DNA of 64,000 bases from Gemmatimonadota bacterium (GTDB lineage: Bacteria > Gemmatimonadota > Gemmatimonadetes > Gemmatimonadales > GWC2-71-9). Below the pieces are notes generated by a model that saw nothing but the letters and a program-made list of their open reading frames with translations, was not told the origin of the DNA and made no database searches. The position numbers and the translations under genes are program-made. This document shows, piece after piece, positions 45,463 to 54,060 of the stretch. Where the stretch lies: assembly GCA_025357945.1 (NCBI GenBank), contig JANYLJ010000003.1, positions 1-64,000 on the forward strand, given 5' to 3'. Within the stretch, counting starts at the first letter, position 1. Each line of letters opens with the position of its first letter.

Positions 45463-48299
45463 GAGAAGCCGTTGGTGATAATCAGCGTGTCACGGTCGGC
45501 CGCCCGCACCGCCGGCAGCAGCACCCGTTCGCCTGCCTTCACCGACACGGCGTACTTGTCCGCTTCGAAGCCGAACGATCCGGCCATGCCACAGCAGCCG
45601 GAATCGAGGAGTTGGTACTCGAGTCCGAGTGCCTGCAGCAGCCGCTCTTCGGCCTGCATCCCGATCACCGCCTTCTGGTGGCAGTGACCATGCACCACGG
45701 CTCGGCGGCGCAGCGGCGGGGGCTGATACCCTTCCTGCACCAGAAACTCGCTCAGCATGAAGGTCTGTTGCGCCAGGCGTCGGGCATCTTCATCGTCAGG
45801 AAACAATCCGCACAATTCATCCCGAAAGGCGGCCACACAGCTCGGCTCGAGTCCGATGACCGGTACGCCGGCGCGAATGTCGTCCCGCAATGTGGCGAGT
45901 GTCTGACGCCACAGCGACTTTGCGGTGTCGAGCATCCCCCAGTCGTAGAGCGGTCGCCCGCAACAGAGTGATCGCCGCGGGATATCCACGGCGAACCCGG
46001 CGTGCTCGAGCACTTCCACCGCGGCGATGGCAGCGCTCGGGTTCAGATAGTTGCTGAACGTGTCGGGCCAGAGGATGACGCGACGCGTGCCCGTGGCGCT
46101 GCGTTTGTGGCGCTGGAACCACGACCGGAATGTTGGCGAAGCGAACGCGGGAATCGTGCGTTCCGGCGCGATACCGCCAATCCGCTTGATCACAGACGCG
46201 AAGGGGCGCGTCCGGGTGAAGAAGTTGACGATCGGCGCGATCGGTGCAGCCGCGCGTGCCCACCAGTAGATCCAGCCCATCGCGTACGCCGTCCGTGGTC
46301 GCACCCGTCCCGCGTAATAATGCGACAGGAACTCGGCCTTGTACGTCGCCATGTCGACGTTGACGGGACACTCGCTCTTGCACCCCTTGCAGGCGAGGCA
46401 GAGATCGAGTGCTTCCTTGACATGCTCGTTGCGCCAACCGTCGGTGAGCACGTCACCTGCCATCATCTCGAAGAGCATGCGCGCGCGACCGCGGGTGGAA
46501 TCCTCTTCTTCGTGTGTCACCATGTAGCTCGGACACATGGTACCGCCGCTACCGCGCCGGCAGGCACCGACGCCGGCGCACCGTGCCGTGGCCCTGGCGA
46601 ATGATCCGCCATCGCCACGATACGCAAAATGCGTTTCGACATGCTTGTCGGCGTAGCCAGGATGAATGCGGAGATCCTGATCGGGCCGGCGCGGATGCAC
46701 CACCTTGCCCGGATTCATCCGGTTGTCGGGATCCCAGATCCACTTGAAGCGCTCGAACGCCCGCACAAGATCCTCACCGTACATCTTCGCCAGAAAGATC
46801 GCGCGGGCCTGTCCATCGCCGTGCTCGCCCGAAATCGAGCCGCCGTGGGACACCACCAGATCCGCGGCACGTTCGAGGAACTGCCCGAACGCCTCGACAC
46901 CGGCGACGCTTTCAAAGTCGAAGTCGATGCGAAAGTGCACGCATCCCTGGCCGAAATGGCCGTACATCGCGCTGTGAAAGTTGAACTCGCGGAGCAGCGC
47001 GCGCAGGTCGCGGAGATAGGCGCCCAGCCGCTCCGGCGCGACCGCGGCATCTTCCCAACCTTCGTAGCCGGGCCGCATTCCTGGTGGGTGCGCCGACACA
47101 CCCAGCGCCGCTTCGCGGATCTCCCAGAGCTTCCGGGCGTCGTCATCGCGGTCGCAGAGCAGTAGCGACGGTGCGTCCGGCTTCGCGGCGAGTTCGTCCA
47201 TCAACCGGTGTGCCTGGGCGTCGGCATCGGCCTTGGTGTCAGCGCCGAACTCGACCAGGAGCCAGCCGTCGCCGGGCGGCAGCAGGGCGACCTGATCCGG
47301 ATGCCATTGTCGCTTCCGCATCAGGTCGATCAGCACGCCGTCCATTCCCTCGAGTCCCACTGGCTGGTGCGCCATGATTTCGGGGACGTGGTCGGCAGCC
47401 TGATATGCATCGGGGTAACCGAGGACGAGGAGCGTGCGCGCGGGCTTGTCTGGAATGAGCGTGACCGTGGCGCCAAGAATGAGCACACACGTCCCTTCGG
47501 TGCCCACGAGTGCATGGGCGACGTTGAAGCCGTGTTCCGGTAGCAGGGCATCGAGGTTGTACCCCGATACTCGGCGCGGGATGTTCACAAAGCGGCTGCG
47601 GATGTCCGCCGCATGGGTGTCGCGGAGGTCGCGGAGTCCTTGATAGATGGTCGCGCGGCGGCCGCCCGCGGCGGTGATCGCGTGGAAATCGGCATCGTTC
47701 GTGAGGCCCACGGTGAAGCGTTCGCCGTCGTATGTAAGCACGTCGAGCTCGATCACCTGGTGGCGCGTCAGCGGCCCAGGGCCGTAGAACTGTGACATCA
47801 CCGAATGCACACCGCAGGAGTTGTTGCCGATCATCCCGCCGAGGGTGTTGCGGCTGTGCGTGGCGGGATCGGGGCCGAAGGTGAGGCCATACGCCCGGGC
47901 CTGGTCGCGCAGGTCGTCGAGAATACACCCCGGTTCCACGCGCGCGATTCGCCGCGCCGGATCGATCTCGAGCACGCGATTGAGGTACTTCGACATGTCG
48001 ATGATGACGGCGACGTTGCATGCCTGGCCGGCGAGCGAGGTGCCGCCGCCGCGCGAGGTGATCGGCGCGCCATACTTGCGGCAGAGGGCGACGGTGCCGA
48101 CGACGTCATCGACGGTGCGTGGCAGCACCACGCCGATCGGTACGTGACGGTAGTTGGAGGCGTCGGTGGACCAGGCGGCACGGGAGCCGGTGTCGAAGCG
48201 GACCTCGGCCGTGGTCGTCGCCTCTAATTCGGCGGCGAGGGCACGGGCATAATCGGGCTGTGACGTGGTGAAGTCGTTGTGGCGTTGGAGGATGCGCAT
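45351..48299 (-). CDS. YdiJ-type FAD/Fe-S dehydrogenase (D-2-hydroxyacid oxidising)
   Basis: 982 residues. The FAD-binding (FAD_binding_4) part contains PITSRGGGTSLAGQACNVAV and NTLGGMIGNNSCGVHSVM, followed by an FAD-oxidase C domain (HFGQGCVHFRIDFDFESVAG, GGSISGEHGDGQARA). Then 4Fe-4S motifs CVGACRR-like/MCPSYMVTHEEEDSTRGRA and CLACKGCKSECPVNVDM. Two CCG domains finish (SLCCGRPLYDWG, DSGCCGMAGSFGFE). This fused GlcD-GlpC layout is that of YdiJ, a D-2-hydroxyglutarate/D-lactate-type dehydrogenase feeding the respiratory chain. Substrate inferred from the family. Confidence 0.88.
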   Translation of the reverse strand: MRILQRHNDFTTSQPDYARALAAELEATTTAEVRFDTGSRAAWSTDASNYRHVPIGVVLPRTVDDVVGTVALCRKYGAPITSRGGGTSLAGQACNVAVIIDMSKYLNRVLEIDPARRIARVEPGCILDDLRDQARAYGLTFGPDPATHSRNTLGGMIGNNSCGVHSVMSQFYGPGPLTRHQVIELDVLTYDGERFTVGLTNDADFHAITAAGGRRATIYQGLRDLRDTHAADIRSRFVNIPRRVSGYNLDALLPEHGFNVAHALVGTEGTCVLILGATVTLIPDKPARTLLVLGYPDAYQAADHVPEIMAHQPVGLEGMDGVLIDLMRKRQWHPDQVALLPPGDGWLLVEFGADTKADADAQAHRLMDELAAKPDAPSLLLCDRDDDARKLWEIREAALGVSAHPPGMRPGYEGWEDAAVAPERLGAYLRDLRALLREFNFHSAMYGHFGQGCVHFRIDFDFESVAGVEAFGQFLERAADLVVSHGGSISGEHGDGQARAIFLAKMYGEDLVRAFERFKWIWDPDNRMNPGKVVHPRRPDQDLRIHPGYADKHVETHFAYRGDGGSFARATARCAGVGACRRGSGGTMCPSYMVTHEEEDSTRGRARMLFEMMAGDVLTDGWRNEHVKEALDLCLACKGCKSECPVNVDMATYKAEFLSHYYAGRVRPRTAYAMGWIYWWARAAAPIAPIVNFFTRTRPFASVIKRIGGIAPERTIPAFASPTFRSWFQRHKRSATGTRRVILWPDTFSNYLNPSAAIAAVEVLEHAGFAVDIPRRSLCCGRPLYDWGMLDTAKSLWRQTLATLRDDIRAGVPVIGLEPSCVAAFRDELCGLFPDDEDARRLAQQTFMLSEFLVQEGYQPPPLRRRAVVHGHCHQKAVIGMQAEERLLQALGLEYQLLDSGCCGMAGSFGFEADKYAVSVKAGERVLLPAVRAADRDTLIITNGFSCQEQVEQLTGRKSVHLAEVLRMALSPHCFPTPRSRR

Positions 48300-48427
48300 C
48301 GAGGAAGAAAGGTACCTGACGTTGGTCCCCTTTGTTGCCAGTCGTCGGTAGCGTCAGTCGCCCTCGGCCTCTTGCGGGGCCTCACGCGGGGTAGCCCCCG
48401 CGCGCCTTCGGCCTTGTTCGATCGTGA

Positions 48428-48452
48428 GGGCGGCCGCGCAACGCGGCCGCCC
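48428..48452. terminator. Perfect 11-bp GC hairpin
   Basis: GGGCGGCCGCG at 48428-48438 pairs fully with CGCGGCCGCCC at 48442-48452 around a three-base CAA loop. It lies 18 bases beyond the stop of the leftward M13 peptidase gene. No U-run follows, so it may act as a transcription roadblock or mRNA 3'-end stabiliser; it could also be a small repeat element. Confidence 0.5.
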
Positions 48453-48469
48453 CGCTCGGCGGAGCGCGG

Positions 48470-50512
48470 TCACCAGATCTTGACCCGATCCGCCGGCGCT
48501 CGGTACATCTTGTCGCCCGGCTGCACGTTGAAGGTGCGCAGGAACGCGTCGTTATTCACGAGCGGCACGAACACGCGGTACGGTCCCGGCGAGTGCGGGT
48601 TCGTCAGCAACTGTTGACGCAACGCCTCGTCGCGGAACTTCGAGCGCCAGATCTGTGCGAAGCCGATGAAAAACCGCTCGTCGCCGGTCAGACCGTCGAT
48701 CACCGGAGCCTGCTTGCCTCCGAGCGACACATGATAGGCGCGGTATGCCTGCGCGAGGCCGCTCAGATCGCCGATGTTCTCGCCCATCGTCAGCTGTCCA
48801 TTGATGTGCAGGTCGTCGATCGGATTGATGGCGTTGTACTGCGCGCCAAGCTTCGTGGTGCGGGCGTCGAACGCCCGCGCGTCCGAGGCGGTCCACCAGT
48901 CGCGAAGATTTCCTTCGCCATCCGACTTGCGGCCCTGATCGTCGAAGCCGTGACCGATCTCATGGGCGATGACCGCGCCGATGCCGCCGTAGTTCACCGC
49001 GTCGTCGGAGTTCACGTCGAAGAATGGCGGCTGGAGAATGGCGGCTGGGAAGACGATCTCATTGTTCGACGGGTTGTAGTACGCGTTGACAGTCTGCGGG
49101 GACATTCCCCAACGCGTCCGATCCACTGGCTTGCCGAGGCGGCCGATGGCGTCTTCGTACTGGAAGGCCGCGAAACGCATTGCGTTCCCCACCAGATCGT
49201 CGCGCCTGATCTGGAGCGCCGAGAAATCGCGCGGCTTGTCGGGATAGCCGATTTTTACCGTGAACTGCGCCAACTTGTCCTTGGCCTGCGTCTTGGTCTC
49301 GGGACTCATCCATTCCAGACTATCAATACCCGCGCGGTAGGCCGCACGCATATTTGTTACGAGCGCGTCCATGCGCGCCTTCGCTTCGGGCTTGAAATAT
49401 CTGGCGACATAGAGCTTGCCGGCCGGCTCGCCGAGGATCCCGTCGGTACCGTCGACGGCGCGCTTCCAGCGGACCGCCATCTCCTGCTGACCAGAAAGCG
49501 TCCGGCCGCGGAAGGCGAAGCGTGCCCGCGCGAACGCACCCGGGAGAAGATCAGCGGTTCGGTCGAGCACCTTGAAGGTGAGATATTCGCGCCAGGTGGA
49601 CGCCGGGGTGTGCACGAGAATCGGGTCGAGTGCCTTCATGTAGTCCGGCTGCCGGACGACCACCTCTGTGGCCGTCGCGAGGCCGGCCGTCGTGAGATAT
49701 GCCGACCAGCTGAACGACGGCGAGAGCGCTTCAAACTCAGCGACCGTCACCTTGTTGTAGGTCGCATTGCGATCGCGCAGTCGCGCGCGGTCCCACTGGG
49801 GCGTGGCGATCGCCGTCTCGAGGGCGACAATTCGTCGCGCGGAGCCGGCGGGGTCGGGCTGCTTGGCGAGCGTCAGCAGTTGCGTGATGTAGTCGAGATA
49901 GGCCGTGCGCGTCGCCGCCATCTTTGCGTCCTGCTTCAGGTAGTAGTCGCGATCCGGCAGTCCGAGGCCCGACTGTCCCGCCTGCACGATGTTCACGGAC
50001 GAGCGCTTGGGGTCTTGTCCGACGCTCACGTTCAGCGGCCCCTGCACGCCGAGTCGAGCCAAATGCGCGAGGACAATGGGGAGTTGTGCGGCGGTCTTCA
50101 GCCCGGCGATCGTGCGCATTTCACCGGCGAGCGGTGTCAGGCCGAGCTGTTCGATGCGCGCCGTGTCCATGAAGCTCGCGTACAGATCACCGACTTTTCG
50201 GTTCTCGGAACCTTCCGGTGCCGTGGCGCGGCTGGTCTCCTCGAGAATCTCGTGGAGCGCGTTGCGGCTGCGTTCCGTCAACTCGGGGAAGGCACCCCAA
50301 CTCGACGCGTCCGCCGGAATCGCCGTTTTCTTCAACCAGCCGCCGTTCACGTACCGGAAGAAATCGTCCTGCGGCCGCCCGGAGCGGTCAAAGTTTGCCG
50401 TGTCGATGCCGCTCGTGAATATCTGCGCGCCGGCGGGCGAGGCATGCAAGGCTGCGACGATCGCGGCAGTGCCGGCGATGCGTCTGAGCGTGAGACAAGG
50501 CGGCTGTGCCAT
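48470..50512 (-). CDS. M13-family zinc metallopeptidase (neprilysin/PepO-like)
   Basis: 680 residues with a signal peptide (1-29, IVAALHASPAGA). M13 N-domain start FDRSGRPQDDFFRYVNGGWL. NAYYNPSNNEIVFPAAILQP precedes the zinc site HEIGH (517-521 in AVIAHEIGHGFDDQG) and the third ligand in GENIGDLSGLAQAYRAY. The C-terminus ends KIW, as M13 enzymes end in a conserved 'xxxW'. It is a periplasmic or surface endopeptidase acting on short peptides. It is divergent from the ECF sigma gene. Confidence 0.93.
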   Translation of the reverse strand: MAQPPCLTLRRIAGTAAIVAALHASPAGAQIFTSGIDTANFDRSGRPQDDFFRYVNGGWLKKTAIPADASSWGAFPELTERSRNALHEILEETSRATAPEGSENRKVGDLYASFMDTARIEQLGLTPLAGEMRTIAGLKTAAQLPIVLAHLARLGVQGPLNVSVGQDPKRSSVNIVQAGQSGLGLPDRDYYLKQDAKMAATRTAYLDYITQLLTLAKQPDPAGSARRIVALETAIATPQWDRARLRDRNATYNKVTVAEFEALSPSFSWSAYLTTAGLATATEVVVRQPDYMKALDPILVHTPASTWREYLTFKVLDRTADLLPGAFARARFAFRGRTLSGQQEMAVRWKRAVDGTDGILGEPAGKLYVARYFKPEAKARMDALVTNMRAAYRAGIDSLEWMSPETKTQAKDKLAQFTVKIGYPDKPRDFSALQIRRDDLVGNAMRFAAFQYEDAIGRLGKPVDRTRWGMSPQTVNAYYNPSNNEIVFPAAILQPPFFDVNSDDAVNYGGIGAVIAHEIGHGFDDQGRKSDGEGNLRDWWTASDARAFDARTTKLGAQYNAINPIDDLHINGQLTMGENIGDLSGLAQAYRAYHVSLGGKQAPVIDGLTGDERFFIGFAQIWRSKFRDEALRQQLLTNPHSPGPYRVFVPLVNNDAFLRTFNVQPGDKMYRAPADRVKIW

Positions 50513-50776
50513 GACGAGCTACTCCGACTGGGGTGATTGGGAGGCGGGCTCCCGGTGGAAGATCATACGGCCCGCCCCGTGGGTGGCGCCAGAGCATCGC
50601 ACCCGAAGTCGGCCATATCGGTATCAGGCGTCCGGCAGTAATCTGGCGACAGGTTCGACGAACGAACCGCCACAGCCTGAGCCAATCCCTCGCCATTCCG
50701 CGCCTTTCCAGATGAATGGAACGTCACCCGGTGCGGGGAGGGGCGGAGGCGATGGGAAAGCCGTATCTTGGGACTT
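50513..50776. other. Divergent intergenic region M13 peptidase / ECF sigma factor
   Basis: About 260 bases. It contains GGAAC at 50718-50722 that resembles an ECF -35 element but no matching -10 at 16-17 bases. Long reading frames cross it but only as shadows; nothing else is supported. Confidence 0.35.
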
Positions 50777-51346
50777 GTGGACGGCCAGCCTTCGGAAGTC
50801 ACCGCTCTCCTCCACCGGATAGCCGACGGGGACGAGGAGGGGATTCAGCGCCTCATTCCGCTGGTGTACGCGGAGTTGCGCCAGCTCGCGGCGCGCCAAC
50901 TCCGCAACGAACGCCCCGATCATACCCTCAGTCCCACGTCGTTGGTGCACGAGGCGTTTCTTCGTCTCACCGGACATGCGTCAGTGACCTGGGAGGGTCG
51001 TTCGCACTTCTTCCGGGTTGCCGCACAGGCGATGCGCCGGATCCTGGTCGATCACGCCCGTCGACGCACGGCGCAAAAGCGCGGCCGCCAGCATCAGATC
51101 ACCCTCGACACCGCGCTCGAAGCGTCCTTGCCCTCAACGAGCCAGGACATCATCGGCGTCGACGAGGCGCTGGAACGGTTGGCACTGCTGGATGCCCGCC
51201 AGGCGCGCGTCGTGGAACTGCGCTACTTCGTGGGACTATCGATCGAGGAGACCGCCGACGTGATCGGTGCCTCCGTTGCCACCGTCAAGCGCGACTGGAT
51301 GGTGGCGCGCGCGTGGTTGCAGCGCGAACTCTCGCCCAACGAATGA
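50777..51346 (+). CDS. ECF-subfamily RNA polymerase sigma factor
   Basis: About 189 residues from GTG at 50777 (TTG at 50768 also in frame). Region 2: DEEGIQRLIPLVYAELRQLA and PTSLVHEAFLRL; then SHFFRVAAQAMRRILVDHAR. Region 4: RYFVGLSIEETADVIGASVA, TVKRDWMVARAWL. The LVHEAFLRL / RRILVDHARRR pattern marks the TIGR02999-like group common in Acidobacteria, Planctomycetes and Gemmatimonadota, in which the partner is a Ser/Thr kinase rather than an anti-sigma factor. The kinase gene follows after 18 bases, as expected. Confidence 0.9.
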   Translation: MDGQPSEVTALLHRIADGDEEGIQRLIPLVYAELRQLAARQLRNERPDHTLSPTSLVHEAFLRLTGHASVTWEGRSHFFRVAAQAMRRILVDHARRRTAQKRGRQHQITLDTALEASLPSTSQDIIGVDEALERLALLDARQARVVELRYFVGLSIEETADVIGASVATVKRDWMVARAWLQRELSPNE

Positions 51347-51364
51347 TCTCGTGCCGGATCACCC

Positions 51365-53857
51365 ATGACGACTGACGCCGAACGCTGGGAACGGGTCACT
51401 GACGCGTTCGGCCGCCTCGCCGAGTTGAACGAGGCGGAGCGCCTCGCCGCACTCGTCACCCTCGCCACGGCCGATCCCGGGATTCACGACGACGTTGCCT
51501 CATTGCTCGTGTCGAGCGACCACGTCGGCGATCGGTTCGACCAGCCGACATTTCTCGGTGACCTTGCCGACCTCACCGAACCGGCGATGTCCGGACGACG
51601 GATCGGGCCGTACCTGATCACGCGAGAAATCGGTCACGGCGGGATGGGTGCCGTGTGGGAGGCCCAGCGCGCCGACGACCAGTATCAGAAACGCGTCGCC
51701 ATCAAGATGGTTGCGATGGGACGCGACACCGCGGCAATGTTGGGGCGATTCCGTCACGAACGCGAACTCCTGGCGCGCCTCGAGCATCGCAACATCGCGA
51801 CCCTGCTCGACGGCGGCATGACGGATGAGGGCCAACCGTGGTTCGCGATGGAGTTCGTGGACGGCGAGCCGATCACCACGTGGTGCGATCGCCACAAGCT
51901 CAATGTTCGGCAGCGCGTGGAAATCTTTCGGCAGGTATGCGGCGCCACCCAATACGCCCACGAGCACCTCGTCGTGCATCGCGATCTCAAGCCGGGCAAC
52001 ATCATGGTCGCGACCGATGGTACGGTCAAGTTGCTCGACTTCGGCATCGCCAAACTCACCGACCTCGGCGACGCGGAAGCCGGCCTGACAGCCACTGCCG
52101 GGGTGGCACTCACCGCGGCCTATGCGTCGCCGGAACAATTGCGCGGCGAGTCGGTCTCCACCGCGAGCGATATCTATTCGCTCGGTGTCGTACTCTACGA
52201 ACTGCTCACCGGCGTGGGGCCCTTCACCGGCCTGCCTGGTAACGCCCTTGAGCGCACGGCGAACCCACCGAGTCGCGCGGTGACCGCAGAAATGGCGACT
52301 GCGATGGGTGCTGATGACGTGCGCGGCGTATCGCAGGCGATCGCTGGCGATCTGGACGCCGTCGTCCTGATGGCGCTCCGCTCCGAGATTGAGCGACGCT
52401 ATCGGTCGGTGCAACAACTGAGCGACGACCTGCAGCGTGCCCTCGATGGGCGACAGGTGTTCGCCCGTCCGGATACGTTGAGTTACCGCGTTGCGACGCT
52501 GGTCCGGCGCAATCGCGCAGCATCTCTCCTGGCCGGCGTCGCTCTGCTCGCACTCCTCGGTGCGACAGGGTTTTCGCTACGTCAGGCGGCCGTCGCGCGC
52601 GCCGAACGTGACCGCGCCTTGCGCGAAGTGCGGCGTACCGCGGCGGTCACCGCCTTCTTCCAGGATGTGCTCTCCTCTGCCAGGCCGGACCGTCAGGGCA
52701 GCGGCGTGACCGTGGTGCAGGCAATCGACTCGGCGATCGTGCGGACCGACTCCGCATTCACCGGCCAATCCGATCTCCGCGCGGCCATCAAGCTGACACT
52801 CGGCGCGACGCTCGCCAACATGTATCTCTACAAGCGCGCCAAGCCCCTGCTCGAAGATGCGTATCGGTTGCGTCGTGCGATTGACGGTGACGCACCCTCG
52901 ATGGAGAAGGCCGACGCACTCTTCAGTCTTGCCGCCATCGAAGCCGAGGTCGGCGACCGCGCGAAGGCCGAGTCCCTCTATCGGCAATCCATCGACATTC
53001 GAGGACGCGTGACGCCGGGCGACTCGTCGAAGATCTACGAGGGGATGGGCAACGTTGCCGAGGCGATGCTCAATGGGGGAAAGCTCACCGAGGCGGCGGC
53101 GCTCTACGACACGGTCGCGCGAGCACTCGACCGTCTTCGCCCCGGTGACATCATACTCCGCGCCACCACGCGCGCCAATCTGGGCACCGCGATGTCGCAG
53201 CTCGGCCGCTATGTGGCGGCCGAACCGGTCCTGCGAGAAGCCGTGCAGCTGTTCGAGCAGGCCCGGGGACCGAACGACCCCAGCGTCGCGGCCGCGCTCC
53301 AGCCACTGGCCGGCACGCTGATCTTCAACGGCAAGTATGCCGAGGCAGAGCAGGTGGCCCGTCGCGGCGTCGCGATTTACGAAAAGGAATTCGGGCGGAG
53401 CAATCCGGCGACGGTCTCGCTGGTGCGTATGCTGACCGGGGCGATGGTGGAATCAGGGCGTTGTAAAGAGGCACTACCGCTGATCCGCGAGATGCTGGCG
53501 CTCCGCGGCAAGGTCATGGCTGAAACCGATCCGACGCTCGGTGTGGCATTGCTCCAGCTGGGACAGTGTCAGGAGGCGAGCGGGCAGTACGCTGCCAGTG
53601 AGGCGACGCTGCGAGATGCGCTGGCTGTGCGCATCCGCGCCTTCGGATCGAGGCATTGGGCCGTCGCGCAGGTCCAGAGCATGCTGGGCGAGGTGCTGGG
53701 CCGGCGCAAGAACGACGTCGAGGCGGAGAAGATGCTGCGAGCGGGTTACGCCGGACTCAGCGCGGGGCTCGCTCCGGGGCATATCCGGACGGAACAGGCG
53801 CGGGCGAGGCTCGAGGGGTTCCTGAAGGCGCGTGGGAGGGTGTTGGGCGCGAATTGA
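51365..53857 (+). CDS. Membrane Ser/Thr protein kinase with C-terminal TPR sensor region
   Basis: 830 residues. Kinase lobe: glycine loop REIGHGGMGAVWEAQ (about 87-101), Lys114 in VAIKM, catalytic HRD at 205-207 (VHRDLKPGNIM), DFG at 225-227 and YASPEQLRGE activation segment. One transmembrane helix (about 388-404) leads to a periplasmic tail of tetratricopeptide-like repeats, e.g. AEAMLNGGKLTEAAALYDTV and AGTLIFNGKYAEAEQVARRG. The adjoining ECF sigma is the likely target. The stimulus would be read by the TPR region; unknown. Confidence 0.9.
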   Translation: MTTDAERWERVTDAFGRLAELNEAERLAALVTLATADPGIHDDVASLLVSSDHVGDRFDQPTFLGDLADLTEPAMSGRRIGPYLITREIGHGGMGAVWEAQRADDQYQKRVAIKMVAMGRDTAAMLGRFRHERELLARLEHRNIATLLDGGMTDEGQPWFAMEFVDGEPITTWCDRHKLNVRQRVEIFRQVCGATQYAHEHLVVHRDLKPGNIMVATDGTVKLLDFGIAKLTDLGDAEAGLTATAGVALTAAYASPEQLRGESVSTASDIYSLGVVLYELLTGVGPFTGLPGNALERTANPPSRAVTAEMATAMGADDVRGVSQAIAGDLDAVVLMALRSEIERRYRSVQQLSDDLQRALDGRQVFARPDTLSYRVATLVRRNRAASLLAGVALLALLGATGFSLRQAAVARAERDRALREVRRTAAVTAFFQDVLSSARPDRQGSGVTVVQAIDSAIVRTDSAFTGQSDLRAAIKLTLGATLANMYLYKRAKPLLEDAYRLRRAIDGDAPSMEKADALFSLAAIEAEVGDRAKAESLYRQSIDIRGRVTPGDSSKIYEGMGNVAEAMLNGGKLTEAAALYDTVARALDRLRPGDIILRATTRANLGTAMSQLGRYVAAEPVLREAVQLFEQARGPNDPSVAAALQPLAGTLIFNGKYAEAEQVARRGVAIYEKEFGRSNPATVSLVRMLTGAMVESGRCKEALPLIREMLALRGKVMAETDPTLGVALLQLGQCQEASGQYAASEATLRDALAVRIRAFGSRHWAVAQVQSMLGEVLGRRKNDVEAEKMLRAGYAGLSAGLAPGHIRTEQARARLEGFLKARGRVLGAN

Positions 53858-53858
53858 T

Positions 53859-53990
53859 GTCATCCTGAGCGAAGTGAGCGCGTAGCGCGAACGCAGTCGA
53901 AGGACCTCGGCCCCGCGAGCAACTGCCAAACATGGCGCACGGAACCGAGGTTCTTCGACTTCGGCGCTTCGCGCCTTCGCTCAGGATGAC
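53859..53990. repeat. Large imperfect inverted repeat, GTCATCCTGAGCGAAG family
   Basis: The first 16 bases GTCATCCTGAGCGAAG (53859-53874) recur exactly, inverted, at 53975-53990. Arms 53859-53910 and 53944-53990 match with few mismatches (CAGTCGAAGGACCTCGG against CCGAGGTTCTTCGACT). The loop is about 33 bases. It starts one base after the kinase stop. It would form a long stem in RNA and resembles the dispersed intergenic 'CATCCTGAGCGAAG' elements seen in several high-GC phyla. A related half-site lies at 59755. Confidence 0.85.
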
Positions 53991-54030
53991 ACCTATCGTC
54001 ATTTGAGCCGTTTCCCACCAGAATTGCGCC

Positions 54031-54052
54031 CGGGTTGGTAAGACCCAACCCG
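54031..54052. promoter_or_regulatory. Hairpin covering the ribosome site of the next gene
   Basis: CGGGTTGG at 54031-54038 pairs with CCAACCCG at 54045-54052 around TAAGAC. The only ribosome-site-like run, GAGG at 54052-54055, begins at the stem's edge, with ATG at 54061. Folding could restrict translation; no ligand-binding structure is evident. Confidence 0.35.
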
Positions 54053-54060
54053 AGGTCGCC

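Noticed and set aside
48593-50536. Long + strand frame (647 codons) opposite the M13 peptidase
   Set aside because: Antisense to a gene with an intact HEIGH zinc site; no start signal and no recognisable domain.
50718-50763. ECF promoter before the sigma gene (GGAAC with GTATC)
   Set aside because: The two elements are about 40 bases apart, far from the 16-17 base spacing needed.
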